Assembly (NCBI GenBank): GCA_021203915.1
Contig: JAJQAI010000104.1
Span: 1 to 7,262, forward strand
Length of the DNA: 7,262 nt
Direction of reading: 5' to 3'
Origin: Prevotella sp.
GTDB lineage: Bacteria > Bacteroidota > Bacteroidia > Bacteroidales > Bacteroidaceae
Shown: positions 1-6,488 of the stretch, piece by piece
Layout of the letters: each line of letters opens with the position of its first letter
How positions within the stretch are numbered: the first letter of the stretch is position 1
The notes under the pieces: model-generated
What the model was told of the DNA's origin: nothing
The model's input: only the letters and a program-made list of their open reading frames with translations
The model's database searches: none
Translations under genes and position numbers: made by a program

Positions 1-791
1 ATGTTTTCTTTTTTTAAATCATACACCCCAATAGTGACCTTATGAGAGGTTTTTCCTGCCATTGGGTATTTTGTAGGAACCTCAGTAGCTATTTCTTTTG
101 AGATATCAACTATTGGATAGTCTGTAACCATACTTTGATCCATGCGGTAAAAGGCTAGGAGCTCACCGCTTGGGCTCCAAAATGTTCCCTTGAAAATGCC
201 GAATTCCTCTCTATGTACACTTTGGCCGTAAACTATATCATGGCTTCCATCAAAGGTAAGTTGTCTTTTTCTGTTTTCTTTATCTCTAACAAAAAGATTA
301 TCATTATCAACAAAAGCTACAGCTTTAGATATGGGGCAAAAATCCTCATGCGTCTCATCCTTTCTTGTTTGGCGGAAAACTATTTTACCCTCTTTAAAGT
401 CAAGAAGCAAACGCTCATTTTTAGCTTCAACCAATACAAATGGGGATTCCTCGTAAGGGAATGAAGCATCAAGTAAACTACGAATCTTTACTGAGTCCTC
501 AAGTCCAGCCATCAAATTAAGTTCATCTAAAGAGAACATTTTGGTCTCTTCACCCGTTATTTTGTCCACTAAAAAGCACTCTTCCACATCCACTCTTACG
601 AGCTCGTCTCCCCACCAAGAAAGAAACCTATTCTCGGGCGTCATTCTATGATAGTTTGTGCCCCCGAAGTTTAAGTCCTCGAGCGTGAACTCTCTTGTTT
701 GTGCGTATGTATTCATAGCAATCAAAAAGGAAAGAATAGTTAACAAAATTCCTAGCCCTAAAAGTGGGTATTTACCTTTAGTCCTTATCAT
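1..791 (-). CDS. S9B family prolyl peptidase (DPP4/PtpA type), N-terminal part, cut by window edge
   Basis: Exported serine peptidase that would release di- or tripeptides from proteins after proline. 263 codons are visible; the rest, including the catalytic alpha/beta-hydrolase domain, lies beyond the left edge, so the Ser-Asp-His triad cannot be checked. Residues 1-30 are a signal peptide: basic start (MIRTKGK), hydrophobic core about 8-26, then TYA before Gln31. The rest is the start of the beta-propeller domain. Residues 189-229 are diagnostic: GQSVHREEFGIFKGTFW, then SPSGELLAFYRMDQSMV and PIVDI, followed by KYPMAGKTSH at 241-250. From memory this closely matches Porphyromonas gingivalis prolyl tripeptidyl peptidase A. 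Glu195-Glu196 sits where the family binds the substrate's free amino group. The ATG at 789-791 is supported by the signal peptide and overlaps the end of the methyltransferase gene by 14 nt, implying cotranscription. The family is certain; dipeptidyl versus tripeptidyl activity is not. Confidence 0.9.
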   Translation of the reverse strand, partial: MIRTKGKYPLLGLGILLTILSFLIAMNTYAQTREFTLEDLNFGGTNYHRMTPENRFLSWWGDELVRVDVEECFLVDKITGEETKMFSLDELNLMAGLEDSVKIRSLLDASFPYEESPFVLVEAKNERLLLDFKEGKIVFRQTRKDETHEDFCPISKAVAFVDNDNLFVRDKENRKRQLTFDGSHDIVYGQSVHREEFGIFKGTFWSPSGELLAFYRMDQSMVTDYPIVDISKEIATEVPTKYPMAGKTSHKVTIGVYDLKKEN

Positions 792-2190
792 GGCGATTCC
801 TTTGCTTTAAATAAGTAGCTTTTTTCAAGGAATTTCTTGTTTGGGGCTGTCTACGGATGGGTTTTCCACCTGGTTTTTCCTCCCTTAAAAAGGATATACC
901 TTGAAACTTAAAGGACCTTATATCGCCCGAGAGATTGGCTTGTTCTTCTTCCAAGCGTTTTTTAAAGTCGCGCTTTTGCTTAAAGCGATGCTTTTCAGCC
1001 ATTTGTCGCTTTTCTTCCTCGGTTTTTAGGATACCACCCTCATAGCGAAAATCCCTTAGACGACCTTGGAAAAGTTGATACTTTCGTAGTTCGCATTCTA
1101 AAGGTCCATTGTATAGAGGTATTTTGATTGATGGTTTTAGGCCAATCTGATCAAAACACTCTTTTTTGTATCCTAGAATCCAAGCCTCGTTACCCATAAA
1201 TTTATGTTTGAGGGTTTCACCAATCATACGGTATGTACCCAATAAATCTGGTGTTGATATACGTTCTCCGTAAGGTGGATTGGTAATTAGGATTGCCCTA
1301 CTTTTTGGCTGAGAGAAATCTTTAAAATCCATCTTTTGAATAGTTATATCCTTAGTTATTCCTGCAGCTCGAACATTAAGAGTTGCCTTTGCGACGGCTT
1401 TAGGGTCAATATCATAGCCATAGATGTGATGAGAAAACTCTCTTTCTTGGGAGTCATCATTGTATATTTTGTCAAAGAGTTCGCTATCGAAATCGTGCCA
1501 TTTCTCAAAGGCATACTCTTTGCGGAAAACTCCTGGGGCAATGTTACGAGCAATTAGTGCAGCCTCAATAAGTAATGTTCCAGAGCCACACATTGGGTCT
1601 ATAAAGTCTGAGTCTGCTTTCCAGCCAGAAAGAAGAATTAGTCCAGAGGCTAGTACCTCGTTTAAAGGAGCTTCTAAAGTCTCTTGGCGATAACCTCTAA
1701 GATGTAAACTCTCACCGCTTGAGTCAAGTGATAGAGTGCATTGATAATCAGCGATGTGCATATTAAGGCGAACATCAGGATTAGTTACCGATATGTTGGG
1801 ACGCTCCAAACCGTTCTCTCTAAACTGATCTACAATAGCATCTTTAACTTTATATGAAACGAACTTAGAATGTCTAAACTCCTCTGAGTATACTACTGAA
1901 TCAACTACAAAACTCTCCTTTGGTGTAATAAATTTCCTCCAGTCGATTTGCTTTACTTTTTGGTAAACATCGTCGGCTGAGTTTGCCTTAAAGTGTTTAA
2001 TGGGTTTTAGTATTCTTACAGCTGTACGTAGGCAGAAATTTGCCTTGTACATCATCTTTTTATCACCTGTAAAAGACACCATACGCCTGCCAATCTTAAC
2101 ATTGTTAGCTCCTAAAAGAGTTAACTCTTTGGCTAGTACTGGCTCTAGCCCCATAAAGGTTTTGGCTATGAGCTCAAATTCTTGTTCCAT
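778..2190 (-). CDS. rlmL: THUMP-domain class I SAM-dependent RNA methyltransferase, RlmL-like
   Basis: Probable guanine-N2 methyltransferase of 23S rRNA (E. coli RlmL makes m2G2445), acting in the cytoplasm. In 470 residues the layout is a THUMP RNA-binding domain (about 44-155) and then a Rossmann-fold methyltransferase of the UPF0020 type (about 165-385). Visible motifs are DPMCGSGT at 198-205 (SAM binding), GYDID at 258-262 (acidic residues contacting SAM), NPPYGER at 304-310 (catalytic N-P-P-Y of amino-group methyltransferases) and NGPLECEL at 361-368. The tail, about 385-470, is very rich in Lys, Arg and Glu and probably disordered, perhaps binding RNA. It corresponds only to the first half of the fused E. 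coli RlmKL; no RlmK part is present. Such proteins are often mislabelled as N6-adenine DNA methylases because of NPPY. It starts 35 nt after argF' and overlaps the peptidase gene by 14 nt. The family is sure; the exact target base is inferred. Confidence 0.92.
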   Translation of the reverse strand: MEQEFELIAKTFMGLEPVLAKELTLLGANNVKIGRRMVSFTGDKKMMYKANFCLRTAVRILKPIKHFKANSADDVYQKVKQIDWRKFITPKESFVVDSVVYSEEFRHSKFVSYKVKDAIVDQFRENGLERPNISVTNPDVRLNMHIADYQCTLSLDSSGESLHLRGYRQETLEAPLNEVLASGLILLSGWKADSDFIDPMCGSGTLLIEAALIARNIAPGVFRKEYAFEKWHDFDSELFDKIYNDDSQEREFSHHIYGYDIDPKAVAKATLNVRAAGITKDITIQKMDFKDFSQPKSRAILITNPPYGERISTPDLLGTYRMIGETLKHKFMGNEAWILGYKKECFDQIGLKPSIKIPLYNGPLECELRKYQLFQGRLRDFRYEGGILKTEEEKRQMAEKHRFKQKRDFKKRLEEEQANLSGDIRSFKFQGISFLREEKPGGKPIRRQPQTRNSLKKATYLKQRNRHDKD

Positions 2191-2225
2191 TACTTAAAAA
2201 GAATAATCTTAAATCTTTAAGGAGC

Positions 2226-3188
2226 TTAAAGTGTCTCTAAAATCCTCTTTAAGACTACTGTAGCTGAAATCTCACGATTGGCTGCTTCGGGGATGACAAG
2301 TGAAGAAGGCCCTTCAATTACATCATCACTGACAATAAGACCACGACGAACGGGCAAACAATGTAGGAACTTTCCATTGTTTGTTACTGCCATATGAGAA
2401 GAATCAATGGTCCAGCTTCTATCTTTATTTAATATCTTGCCGTAGTCATCTGGGTTTGTAACACCAGGACAACTCCAATTTTTAGCATACACGAAATCAG
2501 CTCCTTCTAAGGCTTTCATTTGATCGTATTCAATGGGAGAATCGCCTACAAATTTTTTATCTAGTTCATAGCCTTTGGGCTGAGTGATAACAAGGTCAAG
2601 GTCAGCCGCTCTCATCCATTGAGCAAATGAGTTAGGGACGGCCTGAGGTAGTGAGCAACAATGAGGAGCCCAAGTAAGCACAACCCTTGGACGCTTTTTT
2701 TCTGAGTGCTCTTTAATGGTTATTAAATCAGCAAAGGCTTGAAGTGGATGTACGGTGGCAGATTCCATAGCAAATACAGGGCGACCAGAGTACTTAATAA
2801 ACTGGTTGAGCACTGTTTCGGCATAATCGTATTCACGATTAGAGAGTCCAGCAAAAGAACGTATACCTATTACATCACAGTAGCATCCCATAACGGGTAT
2901 AGCCTCTAAAAGATGTTCGCTTTTATCTCCATCCATTATAACTCCGCGCTCTGTCTCGAGTTTCCATGCTCCAGCGTTCACATCTAAAACTATGACATTC
3001 ATTCCTAGGTTCATAGCAGCTTTTTGTGTGCTTAACCTAGTACGCAGACTATTGTTAAAGAATATCATCAAAAGGGTTTTATTCTTTCCTAGATGCTGAT
3101 ATTTATAACGATCTTTTTTTATCTCTTGAGCCTCGGCAAGAGCGATATCTATCTCACCAATATCCTCAGCGTTTATAAATGTTCTCAT
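2226..3188 (-). CDS. argF': N-succinylornithine carbamoyltransferase
   Basis: Transfers the carbamoyl group of carbamoyl phosphate to N-succinyl-L-ornithine, giving N-succinyl-L-citrulline in the arginine pathway of Bacteroides. At 320 residues it is near full family length. Carbamoyl-phosphate-binding elements are NSLRTR at 46-51 (in place of the usual STRTR), HPLQ at 147-150 and HCLPVRR at 276-282. Long stretches, such as AWKLETERGVIMDGDK at 74-89 and EAIPVMGCYCD at 95-105, agree with the B. fragilis enzyme as I remember it, and the numbering matches without gaps to at least residue 100. Position 90, which sets succinyl versus acetyl specificity, is Ser rather than Pro; Ser is among the residues reported to give succinylornithine activity. 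The usually proline-rich knot loop reads HCCSLPQAV at 176-184. The ATG is 23 nt after proA, with no Shine-Dalgarno sequence, as is usual in Bacteroidota. Simple automated labels would call it argF (ornithine carbamoyltransferase), which I consider wrong. Confidence 0.93.
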   Translation of the reverse strand: MRTFINAEDIGEIDIALAEAQEIKKDRYKYQHLGKNKTLLMIFFNNSLRTRLSTQKAAMNLGMNVIVLDVNAGAWKLETERGVIMDGDKSEHLLEAIPVMGCYCDVIGIRSFAGLSNREYDYAETVLNQFIKYSGRPVFAMESATVHPLQAFADLITIKEHSEKKRPRVVLTWAPHCCSLPQAVPNSFAQWMRAADLDLVITQPKGYELDKKFVGDSPIEYDQMKALEGADFVYAKNWSCPGVTNPDDYGKILNKDRSWTIDSSHMAVTNNGKFLHCLPVRRGLIVSDDVIEGPSSLVIPEAANREISATVVLKRILETL

Positions 3189-3211
3189 ATATGTGTGTAT
3201 ATGGTTACTTT

Positions 3212-4465
3212 TTATTTTTGGCGTATTTGCCCATTACCTTCAATAATCCATTTGTATGTAGTCATCTCCTCAAGTCCCATAGGTCCTCTTGGCCCTAGCT
3301 TTTGTGTGCTTATGCCAATTTCTGCACCTAAACCAAATTGTGCGCCATCGGTGAAACTAACGGGAGCGTTCCAATAAACGCAAGCTGCATCAACCATTGC
3401 CTGAAATTCTTTAGCACGTGATGCCTCTTGAGTTATAATACACTCACTATGACCAGAACCGAAACGGTCAATGTGAGAGAGAGCCTCTGAAAGAGAATCA
3501 ACTGTTCTTATGGCCATAATATAATCCATAAATTCAGTGCCATAACTTTCTTTTGTTGCATGAAGAAGTAGATCCTTAGGATAATGACCCTGGAGAGCCT
3601 CAAATGCTCTTTCATCAGCATATATCTTTACATTACTATCCTTTAGTAAGGAACATAAAACGGGTAAATCCTTAAGTCTTGATGAATGGATGATAAGACA
3701 ATCAAGAGCGTTGCAGACGCTAACTCTTCTAGTCTTAGCATTGTTAATGATAATTTTACCCATATTTTCGTCCCCATACTTATCAAAGAAAGTATTAACA
3801 ACGCCTGCTCCCGTTTCTATTACGGGCACCTTGGAGTTGTTGCGAACAAACTCTATTAAGGACTTTCCGCCTCTAGGAATACATAAATCAACATAAGTAG
3901 TTGCTGAAAGTAATTCCTGGGTTGCCTCATGTGAAGTAGGTAGTAGCTCTACGACGCTTTCCTCAACATTATGAGATTTAAGAACTCCGTGTATTAGACG
4001 GATAATTTCCTTGTTGGTGTCTATAGCATCTTTTCCTCCCTTAAGTACCGAAGCACTACCACTCTTAAAGCATAGTGAAAATACATCAAAGCTTACATTT
4101 GGTCTAGCTTCGTATATAACTCCAATTACACCAAATGCTACGCTTACGCGTTTTAAGTGTAGACCATTTTCAAGCGTTCTTTCCATTAGTGTACGTCCCA
4201 AGGGTGATGGAAGTTGAGCCACATGTCTTATATCTTGAGCTATCGCCTCTAGGCGAGCTTCAGTAAGCTTTAGGCGATCGTAAAGTGGACTTTTTTCATC
4301 CATGCGCTCTAGATCCTTACCATTGGCTAAGAGTAAGTTTTCCTTATTCTTAATTACGGCATCGGCTAAAGACTGTAGGACTGAATTTCTCTTTTCATCC
4401 TCAATTTGTGTAAGAGACTTGCTTGCGGCTTTAACTCTTTGAAGAATATCTATAACTTCTTTCAT
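3212..4465 (-). CDS. proA: Gamma-glutamyl phosphate reductase (glutamate-5-semialdehyde dehydrogenase)
   Basis: Second step of proline synthesis: NADPH-dependent reduction of L-glutamyl-5-phosphate to glutamate-5-semialdehyde, which cyclises to pyrroline-5-carboxylate. A cytoplasmic member of the aldehyde dehydrogenase superfamily; 417 residues is the usual length. Visible motifs are [19 protein letters not shown] at 118-136 (nucleotide-binding domain), VPVIETGAG at 213-221, the catalytic Cys251 in [10 protein letters not shown] (246-255), the family signature region [13 protein letters not shown] at 331-343, and [16 protein letters not shown] at 391-406 near the end. The start ATG overlaps the stop of proB as ATGA (4462-4465), which points to translational coupling between the kinase and the reductase; this fits the need to hand over a labile acyl phosphate. 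argF' follows 23 nt downstream. No defect is seen. Confidence 0.97.
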   Translation of the reverse strand: MKEVIDILQRVKAASKSLTQIEDEKRNSVLQSLADAVIKNKENLLLANGKDLERMDEKSPLYDRLKLTEARLEAIAQDIRHVAQLPSPLGRTLMERTLENGLHLKRVSVAFGVIGVIYEARPNVSFDVFSLCFKSGSASVLKGGKDAIDTNKEIIRLIHGVLKSHNVEESVVELLPTSHEATQELLSATTYVDLCIPRGGKSLIEFVRNNSKVPVIETGAGVVNTFFDKYGDENMGKIIINNAKTRRVSVCNALDCLIIHSSRLKDLPVLCSLLKDSNVKIYADERAFEALQGHYPKDLLLHATKESYGTEFMDYIMAIRTVDSLSEALSHIDRFGSGHSECIITQEASRAKEFQAMVDAACVYWNAPVSFTDGAQFGLGAEIGISTQKLGPRGPMGLEEMTTYKWIIEGNGQIRQK

Positions 4466-5538
4466 GATTCAATATATAAGTAATCGTAGTGAACTAGTGG
4501 ACGCATACCATGCTGTCCCATATTTTGACGTGCTTCTTTACTTCCATAAGAAGTTCTACCAAGGGCTATCTTAATGCCTTCGGGGCTCATAATATTTATT
4601 ATATCACCTTTATCAAAATCGCCCTCCACTTGAGTTATACCTACGGGTAGTAAGCTCGCCGGTTTTTCACTAAGTAATGCTTCTGTTGCCTTTTGATTAA
4701 TATGAACAGCGCCCGAAGCGAAGCTTCCACTATGGGCAATCCATTTTTTGATGTTAGAGGCTGGCAAAGAAGATGGAGCAAACTCTGTATGTGGGGTTTC
4801 CTTTGGGTTAAGGATAAGATCTTTTAAGATATCTTTCCTATTACCATTTGCTATAAATACCCTTATTCCCTCTTCTGCGGCCTTGCGTGCTACATAGCAT
4901 TTTGTTGTCATTCCACCTCGACCAAAAGAACTCTTATTTTGACTAATGTATTGACTTATGTCGGTTTCTTGATTTACAAGTTTTACTAGAGTTTTTGTCT
5001 TTTCGTCTTCTATGTTTTTGTATATGCCATCCACATCGCTTAATATAACGAGCATATCAGCATCCATCATTGAAGCAATAAGGCCAGAAAGTTCATCGTT
5101 ATCTGTGAACATTAGTTCAGTAAGACTTACTGTGTCATTTTCGTTTACAATTGGAATCGCACCATTTTCAAGTATCACCCTCATACAGGTATGTTGATTG
5201 AGATATTTTTTTCTCGATGCAAAATTCTCTTTCATTGTAAGTACCTGTGCGACAGGTATGTTATATTCACGGAAAAAATCGTAGTAAAGATTAATAAGTT
5301 TTGCTTGTCCAAGTGCAGAATATAGTTGTCGTTGTTCCACGCTGTCTAGCTTTTTTTCTACTAAAAGTTCTGCTCTCCCGCAGGTAACAGCTCCGCTTGA
5401 AACAAGTATAACCTCATAGCCATTATTATGTAGCCAAGAAAGTTGGTCAACAATTGCTGACATACGAGTTACGTCCAATTTTCCATCATCTCTGGTAAGA
5501 ACGTTACTACCTACTTTAACTACGATTCTTTTTGCCAT
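4462..5538 (-). CDS. proB: Glutamate 5-kinase
   Basis: First committed step of proline synthesis: ATP-dependent phosphorylation of L-glutamate to glutamyl-5-phosphate, and the usual point of proline feedback control. 358 residues, in two domains: an amino acid kinase domain (about 1-250) and a C-terminal PUA domain (about 262-350). Kinase motifs are VVKVGSNVL at 6-14 with Lys8, the glycine/serine loop VSSGAV at 46-51, VNENDTVS at 131-138, FTDNDELSG at 144-152, SDVDG at 167-171 and GRGGMTTK at 206-213. The PUA domain includes [13 protein letters not shown] at 268-280 and ALGRTSYGS at 325-333. The ATG is 10 nt after the proC stop. An ATG also lies in the 10-nt gap but is out of frame. The stop overlaps the proA start by 4 nt. 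It is a typical full-length two-domain enzyme. Confidence 0.97.
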   Translation of the reverse strand: MAKRIVVKVGSNVLTRDDGKLDVTRMSAIVDQLSWLHNNGYEVILVSSGAVTCGRAELLVEKKLDSVEQRQLYSALGQAKLINLYYDFFREYNIPVAQVLTMKENFASRKKYLNQHTCMRVILENGAIPIVNENDTVSLTELMFTDNDELSGLIASMMDADMLVILSDVDGIYKNIEDEKTKTLVKLVNQETDISQYISQNKSSFGRGGMTTKCYVARKAAEEGIRVFIANGNRKDILKDLILNPKETPHTEFAPSSLPASNIKKWIAHSGSFASGAVHINQKATEALLSEKPASLLPVGITQVEGDFDKGDIINIMSPEGIKIALGRTSYGSKEARQNMGQHGMRPLVHYDYLYIES

Positions 5539-5548
5539 CTCATGAAGC

Positions 5549-6337
5549 TTATTTAATTCCTGCTTTTAGGCCTTTGATTACAGCGCTAGTAAATCCGGAG
5601 TGCTCCATTTGGTTGAGTCCACGGATGGTCATACCTCCAGGGGTACACACCTTATCTATCATTGCCTCTGGGTGCAATCCACTCTTTCTTATTAGATTAA
5701 CTGCACCTTGAACTGTCTGAAGGACCGCTTTTCGAGCTTCCTGCTCTTTAAACCCGAGTTCTATGCCGCCTTGAATAGATGCTCTAATATATCGAGCTGC
5801 ATAAGCAATACCGCAGGAGGCTAGTGTTGTAGCTGCAGGTAAGAGTTTTTCTTCTATTCTTATAGCACTTCCTGTTTGAGAGAAAAGATGCAATACTTCA
5901 TCTATGGTTTCTTTTTTTGCATTAACTGGAACAACAAATGTTGTAGATTCTTTTATGGCCATTGCTATATTTGGAATAACAAGGAAAATTTCTGGAAGCT
6001 TACCATCTCCCCTTTCAAGCCATGATATTAAATCCTTAGATGATACCCCAGCACAGATTGATATAAGCGTTTGCTTGCTATAGTCAAGCTCAGATTTAAT
6101 TTGACTAACGATTTTTTCTGTTAGCCATGGTTTTACAGCTAGAACAACTACGTCAGATGACTTAACTGCCTCGATATTATCCTTTGTAGCGTTAACACCC
6201 GAATCTTTAAGGGCAGAAAGTGCCTCATCATTAGGATCAGATACTGTTATATCGCTTGGTTGTAAACTCTTTGAAAGAGCAAGGCCTCTAGCCATTGCTC
6301 CACCCATTGCACCAGCACCAATAATTGAAATTTTCAT
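5549..6337 (-). CDS. proC: Pyrroline-5-carboxylate reductase
   Basis: Last step of proline synthesis: NAD(P)H-dependent reduction of pyrroline-5-carboxylate to L-proline in the cytoplasm. 262 residues, a normal length. The N-terminal Rossmann fold shows IGAGAMGGAMARGL at 6-19 (dinucleotide-binding glycines) and LAVKPW at 66-71. The C-terminal helical dimer domain has the family blocks PNIAMAIKESTT at 121-132, SCGIAYAARYI at 173-183 and the signature CTPGGMTIRGLNQMEHSGF at 231-249. The ATG at 6335-6337 follows a leader with a Bacteroidota-type promoter and is the first gene of the apparent operon. It has no Shine-Dalgarno sequence. proB follows after 10 nt, so the entire glutamate-to-proline pathway is in one cluster with the last enzyme encoded first. 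Confidence 0.96.
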   Translation of the reverse strand: MKISIIGAGAMGGAMARGLALSKSLQPSDITVSDPNDEALSALKDSGVNATKDNIEAVKSSDVVVLAVKPWLTEKIVSQIKSELDYSKQTLISICAGVSSKDLISWLERGDGKLPEIFLVIPNIAMAIKESTTFVVPVNAKKETIDEVLHLFSQTGSAIRIEEKLLPAATTLASCGIAYAARYIRASIQGGIELGFKEQEARKAVLQTVQGAVNLIRKSGLHPEAMIDKVCTPGGMTIRGLNQMEHSGFTSAVIKGLKAGIK

Positions 6338-6374
6338 CTTGCGAAAAAGTTTTTTATCCTTTTAAATTTATGAA

Positions 6375-6393
6375 GCTTTCCTTTTAAGGAAGC
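6375..6393 (-). other. Short inverted repeat in the proC leader
   Basis: The minus strand reads GCTTCC, a six-base TTAAAA loop, then GGAAAGC: a six-pair stem with one bulged A. It lies between the predicted transcript start and the proC ATG. It could be a leader hairpin or, less likely, help to end transcripts from the SGNH gene. No run of U follows it on the minus strand, so it is not a standard intrinsic terminator. The role is unknown and the stem is short enough to be chance. Confidence 0.3.
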
Positions 6394-6407
6394 CTTTTAA
6401 TTAAGTG

Positions 6408-6415
6408 CAAAAGTA
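6408..6415 (-). promoter_or_regulatory. Candidate -7 promoter element for the proC operon
   Basis: On the minus strand this reads TACTTTTG, a perfect match to the TAnnTTTG -7 element of the Bacteroidota housekeeping sigma factor, and continues as TTTGCACTTAA. It is the only such match seen in the gap before proC and lies about 70 nt upstream of its ATG, giving an expected transcript start near 6400. The -33 element (TTTG) is not clear: the region 6431-6440 reads only weakly like it (GTAGTTA). The position before a six-gene run makes it the best promoter candidate in the window. Confidence 0.6.
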
Positions 6416-6488
6416 ATAATAATTTGGTTTATAACTACCTCGTGTCTTTTTAAAAACGCTTCTTTTCTTATTTGGGATTAGATTTATT

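Noticed and set aside
213..464. Open frame of 83 codons on the plus strand
   Set aside because: It lies wholly inside the S9 peptidase reading frame on the other strand, which has a clear family match; no domain or start signal supports it.
1336..1693. Several overlapping open frames on both strands
   Set aside because: They fall within the methyltransferase domain of the RlmL-like gene, whose SAM and NPPY motifs fix the real frame; they are shadows.
778..2190. Calling this gene an N6-adenine DNA methylase because of NPPY
   Set aside because: The N-terminal THUMP domain and the DPMCGSGT/NGPLECEL motifs identify an RNA guanine methyltransferase of the RlmL type; there is no restriction partner.
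2191..2225. CTTAAA/TTTAAG inverted repeat between argF' and rlmL as a terminator or internal promoter
   Set aside because: The stem is six weak pairs with a two-base loop, with no TAnnTTTG element; too little to support either role.
2226..3188. Calling this gene ornithine carbamoyltransferase (argF)
   Set aside because: The STRTR motif is replaced by NSLRTR, and the 74-105 region and loop arrangement are those of the acetyl/succinylornithine group; residue 90 is Ser, not Glu.
3093..3377. Plus-strand open frame of 94 codons across the proA-argF' junction
   Set aside because: It overlaps two well-supported genes on the minus strand and encodes no recognisable domain.
6441..6462. Near-palindrome GTCTTTTTAAAAAC as a terminator of the SGNH gene
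   Set aside because: The stem is almost only A-T pairs with no GC core, and no U run follows on the minus strand; it looks like ordinary AT-rich gap sequence.
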